A DNA stretch of 32,972 bases, taken from contig DBWM01000057.1 of the NCBI GenBank assembly GCA_002309015.1, forward strand, positions 78,285 through 111,256, given 5' to 3'. The stretch comes from Myxococcales bacterium UBA1238 (GTDB lineage: Bacteria > Myxococcota_A > Bradymonadia > UBA7976 > UBA1532). The notes under the pieces were generated by a model. It saw only the letters and a program-made list of their open reading frames with translations, had not been told where the DNA came from and did no database searches. How positions within the stretch are numbered: position 1 is the stretch's first letter; the number at the start of each line of letters is the position of its first letter. This document shows, piece after piece, positions 16,411 to 25,534 of the stretch. The position numbers and the translations under genes are program-made.

Positions 16411-18222
16411 TTAATGACCGAGTCCGCGCGGTGGCACGAAGGGGCGGAATTCGGGTTCTGTGCTGGGAAGCGCCGTCGGCGTCAGCTTGCTGGGCTTCAC
16501 AAAAGGCGAGAGCGGCGAGGGCTTTGCACGGACGATTTCGTCTTTTTCGTCATTAAAATCAGCGACTTCATGGGATTCTTCGGGGAACTGTTCTTCAAAG
16601 CTGTCGCGGAGCATTTGAAGATCAAAACTCGAGCGCACCCATTCGATTTCTTCGCGGGTCGAGCGGATGTGAAAATTGAGCTTGATCAAATCGAGCCGAT
16701 CTCGCCCGGAAAGCAGCAGGATCGTGACAGGCAGATAGGTGGATGTATCCTCAAGCCAGTTTTGGGAAGCTTCCTGCCAGCGATAGCCTTCGCGCGCGCG
16801 CCGCCAGAGCGCATTTTCAAAATGGATGCCTACGATCGATTCCTTCGGAAACGCTTGGTTGAGCATCTTTTTTATGGTTTCAGTCCACTGCATTTTTTGG
16901 CTTTGGGTAAAACCGTGCGCTTCTTCACCCAATGTGCCCGAATCCGCCAGAATCGCATCCATACTTTGGGTGGCCTGATAGAGAATGTCAACACATTCAT
17001 CATATTGTGAGGCCAGATGACCCAACAGGGGGTGAGGCTTTGGATTGGCGATCATCGATTCGAGCATCAAACGCGTTTTGGCCAGCTTGCGAGCGGTGGG
17101 CGGCAGCACGTTTGGATTTCTGGTGCTGATGGCGCGCTGAACCGACTGACGAATATCGTTGAATTTATTGGGTAATTCTTCTGCTGCGCGGTTGTCATAT
17201 TCGATGGCGCGCTGTTCAAAATTATTGAGCGCCTGCAGCAGCCGCGATCGCTGTTGATTGAGCTCGGTCTGCTCGAACAGCGATGATGTACTGTTGTGAT
17301 AATATGTATATTTTCGGGTCAATATGGGCGCGTATTTCTTATCGATTTCTTTAATCCAGCGTTGGGTCTCGTCAAAATGCTGCCAAAGATTGCGCGCGAG
17401 TTCCGGATCGCCTTCAAACCATACGCGCTGATCGTAAGCGAGCCTCTTTTGCTGGCTTTCCTGCATGTCGAGCGCAAATTGCGCCAGCTGCTTGTCGATG
17501 TGGATCATCTCGTAAGCTTCTGCGGTGTCGCTCGGCGCATGGGCGTTTTGCCGCAGGGTTTGAAGCTCGTGGGCATATTTCACATCGTGCAGCTTGTCGC
17601 GTAACACCTCTGCGCATTTGGCTTTTTTGCCTTTGATGTTCCGGATTTCGGTCAAAAGCGACTGAACCTTCGGATGCTGCTTGGGTAAATCCGAAAGCCC
17701 TCTGAGCGCTTCGTTGAGCTGCAAATCGTAACTGTCGAGCACGACGAGCGCATCCGAGAGCGACTGGATGATCTTGTCGCTCATCGTGAGTTCCACATCG
17801 TCGTTTGCAAAGCGAATGCCCGAATTCTTAATGATTTGCGCGATCTGCGAATAGGTCGAGGTGACCCTGCGGATCTCGCTGAAGGCGGATTGAAGGATCT
17901 CGCTGACCTGAATTTGTGGATTCTGCGCAGGCGGGAGATCCTGAATCTGGGTATCGATGCCGCGCAACTGCTCCGCTGCGGCGAAATAGGCGTTGAGCGA
18001 AGGGCGCGCCTCCTCACCCTTGTTTTGCGCCGCATCGTTTTGCAGATAATGCTCAATCTGATAGCTGATGTAGGTTAAAAAACGCTGATCCTGCGTGCTG
18101 AGATCGGTGGCGTTCTGGGTTTGCTCGGGCATCCATTGCGCCGAAGCCATCGGGCAACCCGCCAGCAGAGCGAGCGAGAAGAGCCGAACAACGGGAAATC
18201 CTGCACGAGTGCGATGGGCCAT
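16411..18222 (-). CDS. Large helical lipoprotein of unknown function
   Basis: The 603-residue product has a clear lipoprotein signal: basic start (HRTR, then R13), hydrophobic FSLALL, and a perfect lipobox LAGC with the lipidated Cys at 23. The mature part is almost entirely helical and polar, with long coiled-coil-like stretches (for example residues 130-300). The last 50 residues are proline-rich (PSPLSPF, PSKLTPTALPS), probably disordered. I recognise no domain. The start has GGAG seven bases upstream. Four bases after its stop begins the alpha/beta-hydrolase gene, so the two are probably made together. It may form a structural element of the periplasm or outer membrane; this is inference from composition only. 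Confidence 0.85.
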   Translation of the reverse strand: MAHRTRAGFPVVRLFSLALLAGCPMASAQWMPEQTQNATDLSTQDQRFLTYISYQIEHYLQNDAAQNKGEEARPSLNAYFAAAEQLRGIDTQIQDLPPAQNPQIQVSEILQSAFSEIRRVTSTYSQIAQIIKNSGIRFANDDVELTMSDKIIQSLSDALVVLDSYDLQLNEALRGLSDLPKQHPKVQSLLTEIRNIKGKKAKCAEVLRDKLHDVKYAHELQTLRQNAHAPSDTAEAYEMIHIDKQLAQFALDMQESQQKRLAYDQRVWFEGDPELARNLWQHFDETQRWIKEIDKKYAPILTRKYTYYHNSTSSLFEQTELNQQRSRLLQALNNFEQRAIEYDNRAAEELPNKFNDIRQSVQRAISTRNPNVLPPTARKLAKTRLMLESMIANPKPHPLLGHLASQYDECVDILYQATQSMDAILADSGTLGEEAHGFTQSQKMQWTETIKKMLNQAFPKESIVGIHFENALWRRAREGYRWQEASQNWLEDTSTYLPVTILLLSGRDRLDLIKLNFHIRSTREEIEWVRSSFDLQMLRDSFEEQFPEESHEVADFNDEKDEIVRAKPSPLSPFVKPSKLTPTALPSTEPEFRPFVPPRGLGH

Positions 18223-18296
18223 TTGATACTCCTATCCACTAAAAACTTGTTGCGGGGCAGCCTATCAAAAATTGGAGGGCAGAATAAAGGGGTGCG

Positions 18297-19754
18297 TTAA
18301 GCGCGCGCGGCGAGGCGCTCAAGAAGGCTGCAAAGGAAGCGGTAATAGCGGTCGACCGAGGGGATCGAGAGGCGCTCTGAAGGCGAATGCGGCCATTCCA
18401 CATCGGGACCAAACGAGATCATGTCCATGCCCGGGAACCGCTCGCCGATGAGCCCGCATTCGAGGCCGGCGTGGATCGCTTTCACATGGGCGTCCTTGTG
18501 GAACAGATCGCGGTAAGTTGCGCAGGCGAGCTTTAAAACGGGCGAGTCGAGGTTCGGCTGCCAGCCCGGATAACCCACCTCCGAATGTCCCACAGCTCCG
18601 CAAAGATTCGCTAATGAAATCAAGGCAGTACGCGCTGATTCGAGTCGAGGTGCAGAGGAGCTTCGGCTCGATTCATGCACGTGAAGGTGATCGGCCTGAA
18701 GTTCCACTTTGGCCAGGTTGGTCGAGGTCTCCACCAACCCCGGTACCGCCTGGCTCATGGTCAGAACGCCGTGGGGCAGGGCGCAGAGCAGATCGATCAC
18801 CCTGTTGCGGCTCGATTCCGCCAGCGTCCAGATGGGGCCCTGGATCTCGCAGGGTTCAAAGATGACGGTCACGCAGGGATCGGTCTTCGCGTAGTCGGCA
18901 TGGAGCTCGTCGCGGAGCATTTCGAGCACGCCTTCCACATCGGGATGGGCTTCGCTGAAGACCAGGACGGCGCTGCCTTCGCGGGGAATCGCGTTGTGCT
19001 TGTCGCCGGACTGGAACGAATGGAGGGCAAAGGGACCTTTGTTGCGCAGCAAATCGAGAGCGCGGGCGAGGATTTTAATGGCGTTGCCGCGTCCCAGATT
19101 GATGTCCATGCCCGAGTGACCGCCCTGTAACCCTGTGATCTTTAAAGAGAATCCGTATCCGTCGCTGGGTTCGCGGTCGATGGGCAAATCGATGGTCGTG
19201 TCGACGCCGCCCGCGCAGCCCACGCAAAAATCGCCTTCTTCTTCCGAGTCCAGGTTGAGCAGAATGCGGCCGGTTAAGCTGTCGTTGCTGAGGCCTTTGG
19301 CACCGGTGAGCCCGCGTTCTTCGTCCACGGTGAACAGGAATTCCAGCGGTCCGTGTACGGCGTTGGGATCTTCGGCGATGGCCTGAGCGGCGGCGATCGA
19401 GACGCCGTTATCGGCGCCCAGGGTGGTGTGATCGGCGCAAATCCAGTCGCCCTTGCGCAAAACGGGGATCGCGTCTGTGGCAAAGTTGTGGCTCGAGCAG
19501 GAATCTTTTTCGCCCACCATGTCGAGATGACCCTGAAGGATCACCTTGGGCGCGTTCTCACAGCCGGGGCTTGCGGGGACGGCCACAAAGACGTTGCCTG
19601 TAGCATCCTGATGAGCCGTAAATCCCTGAGATTTGGCCCAGTTCATGACGTGGAGAGCGACGCGCGTCTCGCTGCCCGAGCAGCGCGGAATTTGGGTTAA
19701 AGCTTCAAAATGTTGCCAAAAGGCTTTGGGTTCCAGGCCATCAAAGGCGCTCAT
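18297..19754 (-). CDS. pepD: Aminoacyl-histidine dipeptidase (cytosol non-specific dipeptidase, M20 family)
   Basis: This 485-residue zinc metallopeptidase cleaves dipeptides, including Xaa-His, in the cytoplasm. The metal-site residues are all in place: H76 and D78 (LQGHLDMVGEK), bridging D115 (LGADNGVS), the catalytic pair E145-E146 (TVDEERGLTGA), D169 (LNLDSEEEGD) and H456 (EWPHSPSERL). CVGCAGG and AIHAGLECGLIG are typical of the PepD branch. Length agrees with the E. coli enzyme (485). The ATG has AGAGGAG seven bases upstream. It lies 81 bases after uvrA and 74 before the large lipoprotein gene on the same strand. The assignment is secure. Confidence 0.96.
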   Translation of the reverse strand: MSAFDGLEPKAFWQHFEALTQIPRCSGSETRVALHVMNWAKSQGFTAHQDATGNVFVAVPASPGCENAPKVILQGHLDMVGEKDSCSSHNFATDAIPVLRKGDWICADHTTLGADNGVSIAAAQAIAEDPNAVHGPLEFLFTVDEERGLTGAKGLSNDSLTGRILLNLDSEEEGDFCVGCAGGVDTTIDLPIDREPSDGYGFSLKITGLQGGHSGMDINLGRGNAIKILARALDLLRNKGPFALHSFQSGDKHNAIPREGSAVLVFSEAHPDVEGVLEMLRDELHADYAKTDPCVTVIFEPCEIQGPIWTLAESSRNRVIDLLCALPHGVLTMSQAVPGLVETSTNLAKVELQADHLHVHESSRSSSAPRLESARTALISLANLCGAVGHSEVGYPGWQPNLDSPVLKLACATYRDLFHKDAHVKAIHAGLECGLIGERFPGMDMISFGPDVEWPHSPSERLSIPSVDRYYRFLCSLLERLAARA

Positions 19755-19835
19755 AACTGCTCCTCTTCAAAAAAATGCGGGTGAAGATCGCTTTTATTGG
19801 CGATCTGTACAAGCCCAGATCTGTATTTTTATGGC

Positions 19836-22607
19836 TCAGGCTTTGGAAAGCGCTTCGAGATGCTTTGTAAGATATTGACCTGTAACGCTTTTTGGGCAAG
19901 CAGCCACCTTCTGGGGCGGGCCCTGAACGACGATTTGACCGCCTTCTTTGCCCGCACCCGGGCCTAAATCGATGAGCCAGTCGGTCTGCCAGAGCAAATC
20001 GAGCTGATGTTCGATGATGAGCACCGTGTTTCCGCGATCGACCAGAGCGTGCAGGATGCGGCAGAGCCGGCTCAAATCCTCGGGGTGAAGGCCGCGCGAG
20101 GGTTCGTCGAGCACGTAAAGGCTTCGGCCCTGTTCTTCGCGGGCGAGTTCGCGGGCGAGCTTGATGCGCTGCGCTTCGCCGCCGGAGAGCGTGTTGGCGG
20201 GTTGTCCCAGGGTGAGATAGCCCAGGCCCACGTCGCGGAGCGTGCCCAGAATGCGGCTCAGTCTGGGGTGATGAACAAAAAACTCGGCCGCCTGACTGCA
20301 AGAAAAGTTGAGGATTTCCGCGATGTTATAGCCGTTGTACTGGATGCGCAGGGTGGCTTCGTTAAAGCGCTTTCCGTCGCAGGCTTCGCAGGGCACCTGG
20401 ACGTCGGGCAAAAAATGCATCTCGATTTTGCGCTGCCCGTCTCCGTGGCAAACCTCGCATCGGCCGCCTTTGACGTTGAACGAAAACCGGTTGGCGCTGA
20501 ATCCGTAGGCGCGCGCTTCGCGGGTCTGGGCAAAGAGTTCGCGGATAAAATCGAAGGCGCCGGTGTAGGTGGCCGCATTGGAGCGCGGGGATTTGCCGAT
20601 GGGGGCCTGATCGATGCGCACGATTTTATCAATATTTTCAACACCTTCAATGCGATCAAACGGGAGCGGCGTTTCGGTCGATCGGTAAAAATGCTGCGCC
20701 AGGGCGGGGTAGAGCGTGGCATCCACGAGGCTGGATTTGCCCGATCCCGAGAGCCCCGAAAGGCCGATCATCAACCCGAGGGGCAGGTCGAGATCGATGT
20801 TTTTCAGGTTATGTCCGCGAGCGCCGATGAGCTTTAAATGCTTGCCCGAAGGTTTGCGCGGTTTTTCGGGTCTGGGCATTTGCTTCTGGCCCGAAAGCCA
20901 GGCGCCGGTCACCGATTCCGGGCTTTTGCAGAGATCTTCGATGCTGCCCTGAGCGACGATTCGACCGCCTAAAACGCCCGGTCCCGGTCCAAAATCGACG
21001 ATGTGATCGGCCGCGCGCAAAAAAGCGCTGTCGTGCTCCACCACGAGCACCGTGTTGCCCGCATCCCGCAACCGATGGAGCGCCGCGATGAGCCGCTCGC
21101 GATCGTAGGGGTGAAGCCCCGTGGAAGGCTCATCCAAAACGTAAGTGACCCCCGAAAGCTCACCTCCAATCTGCCCTGCCAGCCGCAGTCTCTGGCTTTC
21201 TCCGCCCGAAAGGCTCGGCGCCAGGCGATCGAGGGTCAGGTAACCGAGTCCCAGCTCGCAGACCAAATCGATGCGGGTTGAAAGTTCCGCCTGAAGTTCC
21301 GGAATCAGCTCTGCATCCGGCAGGTACTGCGATAAATTTTTAATAAAATCGCGAAGTTCCGAGAGCTGAAGCGCTTCGAGTTCAGGCAGGTTCAATTCGC
21401 CGATCCGCACCGCTGCCGATTCCGGACGCAACCGCGTTCCACCGCATTGAGGGCAGGGCGCGTCGCAAAGGAGTTCCTGATAACTCTGGCTCGCAAGCTC
21501 GGATTGGGTCTCTTTCAGCCTGCGCAAAAGCGTGTTTTCGATGCCTTCCCAATGGGGCGCGTGGCCTTTTAGCAGTTCTTCCTGAAGCGTTTTCGGAAGC
21601 GCATTCCATGGCGCATCCAAATCGAGTTCCGGAAACGAAACCGTAATGTTTTTAAACGTTTGGCTCGTTTGTCCCAGGCGTCCGAAGCCCATCGCCTGAA
21701 TGGCGCCCTGGCGGAGCGAAAGGCTCGGATCGGGGATGAGATGGTTCAAATCGATGCGGAGCACGGTGCCCAGTCCGCTGCATTCGGGGCAGCAGCCCTG
21801 AGGGCTGTTGAAGCTGAAACTTGTGGGCGTCAGGGGCGGAAACGTGAGGTTGCAGTCGGGGCATTCGAGCTGCTCCGTAAAGCGTTCCTCGCGGCCGTCG
21901 GCAAAAAGCAGGAGGATGCGGCCCCGTCCCACGCGGAATGCGGTTTCGATGGAATCGAGGATGCGCGCTTCGTTGCCGGGCCTTGCGATGAGGCGGTCGA
22001 CGACGATTTCGAGATGATCGTCCGGACTTTCAGGAATGGGATCTTCGAGCAGAAGCATTTGCCCGCCGATGCGGATGCGGCTGTAACCCTCTGAACGAAT
22101 TTTTTGAATGATTTCATCGTGTTGTAAGGTGTTATAGGGAACAGGTGCGAGCAGGCTGAAGCGCGTGCCTTCGGGGAGCCGGACGATGCGTTTATGGATG
22201 GCGTCCGGATCGGCGCGCCCGATGGGTTGATGACAACGGGTGCAATGCTGGGTGCCCATCTGTGCAAACAAAACCCTGAGAAAATCGTGGATTTCGGTGA
22301 TCGTGCCGACGGTTGAGCGCGGGTTGTTGCTGCGCTGATCCTGCGAGACGGCGATGGTGGGCGTAAGTCCGTGAATATGCGCATATTTGGGGCGTTCGAG
22401 CTGGCCCAAAAACTGCCTTGCGTAGGTGGAGAGCGATTCGACGTAGCGGCGGCGGCCTTCGGCGTAAATGGTGTCGAGGGCGAGCGAAGATTTTCCAGAG
22501 CCCGAAACTCCCGAAAATACGGTCATTTTTCGCGAGGGAAGGGTGACGTCGATTTGCCGAAGGTTATGCTGGCCTGCGCCTTGAATGTGAATGGGGTGGT
22601 CGGACAT
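19836..22607 (-). CDS. uvrA: Excinuclease ABC subunit A
   Basis: UvrA is the damage-sensing ABC ATPase of nucleotide excision repair and loads UvrB onto DNA. The 923-residue product has both nucleotide-binding halves: Walker A GVSGSGKS (33-40) and GLSGSGKSS (617-626 region), ABC signatures SLSGGESQR (465-473) and TLSGGEAQR (807-814 region), and Walker B VLDEPSTGLH and VLDEPSRGLH. Zinc cysteines are present at C249/C252 with C273/C276, and at C717/C720 with C740/C743. The UvrB-binding region (about 135-235) is retained, so it is not the shorter UvrA2 type. One oddity is SQDQRSNNPRSTVGT near residue 90, where many UvrA proteins have QKTTSRNPRSTVGT. The start has GGAG eight bases upstream. It is divergent from the nuclease-like gene, 64 bases apart; no convincing LexA box was found there. 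Confidence 0.95.
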   Translation of the reverse strand: MSDHPIHIQGAGQHNLRQIDVTLPSRKMTVFSGVSGSGKSSLALDTIYAEGRRRYVESLSTYARQFLGQLERPKYAHIHGLTPTIAVSQDQRSNNPRSTVGTITEIHDFLRVLFAQMGTQHCTRCHQPIGRADPDAIHKRIVRLPEGTRFSLLAPVPYNTLQHDEIIQKIRSEGYSRIRIGGQMLLLEDPIPESPDDHLEIVVDRLIARPGNEARILDSIETAFRVGRGRILLLFADGREERFTEQLECPDCNLTFPPLTPTSFSFNSPQGCCPECSGLGTVLRIDLNHLIPDPSLSLRQGAIQAMGFGRLGQTSQTFKNITVSFPELDLDAPWNALPKTLQEELLKGHAPHWEGIENTLLRRLKETQSELASQSYQELLCDAPCPQCGGTRLRPESAAVRIGELNLPELEALQLSELRDFIKNLSQYLPDAELIPELQAELSTRIDLVCELGLGYLTLDRLAPSLSGGESQRLRLAGQIGGELSGVTYVLDEPSTGLHPYDRERLIAALHRLRDAGNTVLVVEHDSAFLRAADHIVDFGPGPGVLGGRIVAQGSIEDLCKSPESVTGAWLSGQKQMPRPEKPRKPSGKHLKLIGARGHNLKNIDLDLPLGLMIGLSGLSGSGKSSLVDATLYPALAQHFYRSTETPLPFDRIEGVENIDKIVRIDQAPIGKSPRSNAATYTGAFDFIRELFAQTREARAYGFSANRFSFNVKGGRCEVCHGDGQRKIEMHFLPDVQVPCEACDGKRFNEATLRIQYNGYNIAEILNFSCSQAAEFFVHHPRLSRILGTLRDVGLGYLTLGQPANTLSGGEAQRIKLARELAREEQGRSLYVLDEPSRGLHPEDLSRLCRILHALVDRGNTVLIIEHQLDLLWQTDWLIDLGPGAGKEGGQIVVQGPPQKVAACPKSVTGQYLTKHLEALSKA

Positions 22608-22671
22608 GATAGGTCTCCAAATGTGAACGCATGTAGCGTATTTTAAGGCGCCTGAATAGAGTTCATGGGGA

Positions 22672-23169
22672 ATGGCATTGCTTGAACAAAAAGAGTTTTA
22701 TATCCTAGCAATTTTATTGGGCTTTTTGGTCCTCTTGCTGATCGTGCTCTGGCTTAAAAACTGGCATCTGAAGGCCAGACTCGATGCGCTTTACGAGGGC
22801 ATCGAGCAGGAAAAAGCGGCCGCCTGGCAGCAAATCGAGGCCGAAAACACGGAATGGCGCCAGAATGAAACCGCCCGCATTCGGAAAGAGGCGATTTCGC
22901 GCAGCAAAAATGTCGTTCGGGGCAAGATTTACGAGCAGCTGGTGCCCTTTGCCGACGGCTTTCCGTTTAATCCCCAGGATGCGCGCTTTTTGGGCAGCCC
23001 CATCGATTACATCATTTTTGACGGTCTGGATGATGGTGAATTGCGCGAAGTCGTGCTGGCAGAAGTGAAATCGGGCAACGCCAAGCTGAGCGCGCGCGAG
23101 GCGATGATCCGCGAAGCGGTGCAGGAGGGCAGGGTGCGCTTCATCGAGATGCGGGTGCGCGACGATTAA
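22672..23169 (+). CDS. Membrane-anchored Holliday-junction-resolvase-related nuclease-fold protein
   Basis: The 165-residue protein has one N-terminal membrane helix (about residues 9-28), then a charged coiled-coil stretch (35-75) and a compact C-terminal domain. That domain begins SRSKNVVRGKIYEQLVPF and carries SPIDYIIFDGL (109-119) and LAEVKSGNAKLS (129-140). This is the PD-(D/E)XK pattern with E88, D112, E131 and K133, as in the family Pfam calls Endonuc_Holl. The DNA substrate and real activity are unknown. The ATG at 22672 has only a weak GGGGA just upstream, and TTG at 22678 is an alternative. The stop overlaps the stop of the convergent basic protein by four bases (TTAA). Position next to uvrA hints at DNA repair but does not prove it. 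Confidence 0.85.
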   Translation: MALLEQKEFYILAILLGFLVLLLIVLWLKNWHLKARLDALYEGIEQEKAAAWQQIEAENTEWRQNETARIRKEAISRSKNVVRGKIYEQLVPFADGFPFNPQDARFLGSPIDYIIFDGLDDGELREVVLAEVKSGNAKLSAREAMIREAVQEGRVRFIEMRVRDD

Positions 23170-24482
23170 GGTTCGTTCGGCCTGCGAATGCGCACCACCG
23201 GGATCTGTTCGGAGGAGGATTTGCGTTGAATGACGGTCACTTCGGGCATCTTGACGGGGCGATTTCTGGAACGGGATCCCTGGGGATGGGCTGCATCGCC
23301 CGGGCGTCGGCTGGAGCGGTTGCGTTCTTCGCCTGCATGTTCGCTTGTATCGCCGTTGCGCCTGATGGGGCGGCGTTCCTTGTCTTCGGCAAAATGGGAG
23401 TTTCTTGATGGATTCTTGTTGTAATGGCCGTAATTACGGCCTGAGCTTCCGTTGCCGTTGCGGGCTTTCGGCAGGGCGTTCGGTTTTGAGGCGCCTTCCG
23501 GGCGGCTGGAGCTGCTCTTTTCGCGCAAGGCTGCGCGTTCTGTGCCTTCTCCGGTCGCAGGGCGACGGTTTGGGCGTGGATTTCGGCGCTTGCGGATTTT
23601 GGTTTTAGGTGTGCGCTCCGTGGGTTCAGGCACTTCGTTCGGAACAGCTACTCCAGACCATACGTAAATCCGCCAGTGGCCTACGATTTCTTTTGAAAAA
23701 GGCTTCTTGATTCCAAGCTTTTGAAGCTGTCTTTGGATCGGTTCCAGAATGCAGCCCAGCGATTTGGCGCGCGGCATTTGAAACAGCGTCAACAAATCGT
23801 AAAGGGGCATCCAGCCGCGCTCGTACAGGGTTCTTAAAAACAGTTGTCCCTGGGCATCGAGCAAGTTGCATAAGGCCTCAGGAAATGGTGCTTTGGGGGC
23901 CTTGGGGGCGCGATCTGAGTTTCGGGCGGAATGCAGCGATGCCTGGGCTTCTGCGGCATCGGTCATCGATGCATCCTGAGCGAAAAGCGCCTCTTTTTGA
24001 ACGGGTTGTGGCTTTTCTTGAGCCGTTTCATTCTGAGGCATCGAAGGGCCTACCCAATACCAGCCTTTTTGACCGTCGATGTCGCAGAGCACGAAGGGCG
24101 CGGGCAGATCGTGAAGAGCCGCTTTTCGGGCGATGGCGCTGCTCAGGCCATTGACGGTGCGCGCTCCATCCTCTGGATTTAATTGCAATTTTTCGATGGC
24201 TTCTGCGGTCGAAAAATAGCGGCATTTACAGAGTTGGCGTAAAAATTCCTGCGAGCGCCTGGGTAAATGCGCTGCAAATCGTTCAAATTTGGGCGTATTT
24301 TCGGCGGTAAAGAGGGGTTGAAACCGGGCCGCGCAAGGTTTGCCGGAGGCTTGCAATAAATCTTCTGGTAAATCCTCAAAGCGCTGTCCTGCTGCCCTGA
24401 GTTCTGCAATTAAAATCGAAGTTGCCTTAAAAATCGCAGGGTTGCTCAGCTGCCCCGGTGTCAACGTAACGCGTATAGACAT
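23166..24482 (-). CDS. Protein with two similar N-terminal modules and an Arg-rich disordered tail
   Basis: The 438-residue protein has two stretches that look alike: about 75-145 (RRSQEFLRQL through GWYWVG) and about 209-277 (AQGQLFLRTL through IYVWSG). Each has a FLR-L start, a helix pair, then PF and a W-G end, consistent with a duplicated winged-helix-like fold. After residue 285 the chain turns strongly basic and low complexity (RKRRNPRPNRRP and many R, N, S), a typical nucleic-acid-binding disordered tail. I know no named family. The ATG has GAGGG six bases upstream. Tail-to-tail with the nuclease-fold gene and divergent from the membrane protein at 24609. A DNA- or RNA-binding role is inferred from charge only. 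Confidence 0.8.
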   Translation of the reverse strand: MSIRVTLTPGQLSNPAIFKATSILIAELRAAGQRFEDLPEDLLQASGKPCAARFQPLFTAENTPKFERFAAHLPRRSQEFLRQLCKCRYFSTAEAIEKLQLNPEDGARTVNGLSSAIARKAALHDLPAPFVLCDIDGQKGWYWVGPSMPQNETAQEKPQPVQKEALFAQDASMTDAAEAQASLHSARNSDRAPKAPKAPFPEALCNLLDAQGQLFLRTLYERGWMPLYDLLTLFQMPRAKSLGCILEPIQRQLQKLGIKKPFSKEIVGHWRIYVWSGVAVPNEVPEPTERTPKTKIRKRRNPRPNRRPATGEGTERAALREKSSSSRPEGASKPNALPKARNGNGSSGRNYGHYNKNPSRNSHFAEDKERRPIRRNGDTSEHAGEERNRSSRRPGDAAHPQGSRSRNRPVKMPEVTVIQRKSSSEQIPVVRIRRPNEP

Positions 24483-24608
24483 TCTGCCCTCGCCCTCAAT
24501 CGGTACGAACTGCCATAAAAGTTGTATAAAATGGCTTGTGGCGGGTTGGCTGTCAAGTTAAGCAGTCTCGATGTAGAAGAGAAGATTCAAAATTTTGGTG
24601 CAGAGACC

Positions 24609-25445
24609 ATGAAAGATCCGACCATAGAAGTGCCCGCAGAGGCCGCGCAAGTGCGTCATTATGCGGTTGAAGGCGCGATCCTTTTGCTGATTGCCGTGAT
24701 TTGTCCGTTTTGGGGCCAAAGAGGTTTGTCGTTTACGGATTTGCTTCACGCGCCTTTGGGCAGCATGCGGCTGATGGCCATTTTGCCGATCGCTTTGGCG
24801 CTGGGGACGCTGGTTTGCGCGTTTGCTGCCAAGGCTTTAATGCGCGCGGTTTTACTGCTTCTGGGCATCGGACTTTCGCTCATTTTGCTTGCAGGCAGCC
24901 TCGATTCCCTGATGCGCGGCATGGTTTCCGGGCCTTCGGGGCAGACCATCAATCTGGGGCTCGGTTTCTGGGTGATGGTGGCGTTCGTTTTGCTTTTTAT
25001 GGCGCTGAGTTATCTCAGTGTGCGGCCGGGGGCGGGAGAGGGTCGCATGCTGGCGGCGCTTTCGGGGACGGTGCTTCTGGCGGGGCTTTTGGTGCCCGTT
25101 GCGGGCGAGTCAACGCCGCTGATTTCTTTTATTTTTAAGTCGCAACTCTGGCATTTCGCGTGGTTTGTGCCCGTGACGCTGATCGGCTTTCTGGGCTTTT
25201 CGCTGGTTGGTATCGCCATGCTGTTTCATTATTTTGAAGAGGTTGACTTGATCATTTTGGGGCGCAGAGCGGGAATGGTCGTTTTGGTGGTGCCGGTTAT
25301 CGGCGCGTTTTTTGTGGCCTGCCCGTTTACCTGGGTGACCCTGGCTGCAGCGGTGATCAAGTTTTATGGTCTCTTTTTGGGCGTGGGGCTCGTGTTTGGC
25401 GCAGGCGCGCTGGAGCTCATGTTCTGCAGCTTTAAGCGCACGTGA
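24609..25445 (+). CDS. Multi-pass membrane protein of unknown function
   Basis: The 278-residue product has about eight hydrophobic helices (near 19-35, 54-75, 78-97, 114-135, 148-166, 183-206, 221-238 and 241-266) with short loops, so it is an inner-membrane protein. The acidic N-terminus MKDPTIEVPAEAAQ probably faces the cytoplasm. There is no transporter signature or catalytic motif that I can name. The frame is open back to 24522, but the ATG at 24609 gives the more natural start; its ribosome site is weak. It precedes the pseudokinase/CNB gene by 89 bases on the same strand, so a joint signalling role is possible but unproven. Confidence 0.8.
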   Translation: MKDPTIEVPAEAAQVRHYAVEGAILLLIAVICPFWGQRGLSFTDLLHAPLGSMRLMAILPIALALGTLVCAFAAKALMRAVLLLLGIGLSLILLAGSLDSLMRGMVSGPSGQTINLGLGFWVMVAFVLLFMALSYLSVRPGAGEGRMLAALSGTVLLAGLLVPVAGESTPLISFIFKSQLWHFAWFVPVTLIGFLGFSLVGIAMLFHYFEEVDLIILGRRAGMVVLVVPVIGAFFVACPFTWVTLAAAVIKFYGLFLGVGLVFGAGALELMFCSFKRT

Positions 25446-25534
25446 ATATCAATTGTGAGAGAAATTTAGGCCTTTTTGCGCCATTCATGGCAGAATGAAA
25501 TCCTGGATTGGATTGATTGCGGAGAGCGAGTCAG

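Noticed and set aside
19785..19806. Seven-bp inverted repeat AGATCGC/GCGATCT between uvrA and pepD as a terminator
   Set aside because: No T-run follows on either strand. It may be a chance palindrome.
22608..22671. LexA/SOS box between uvrA and the nuclease-fold gene
   Set aside because: Only a four-base dyad (ACGC-N5-GCGT) is visible, which is too weak to call.
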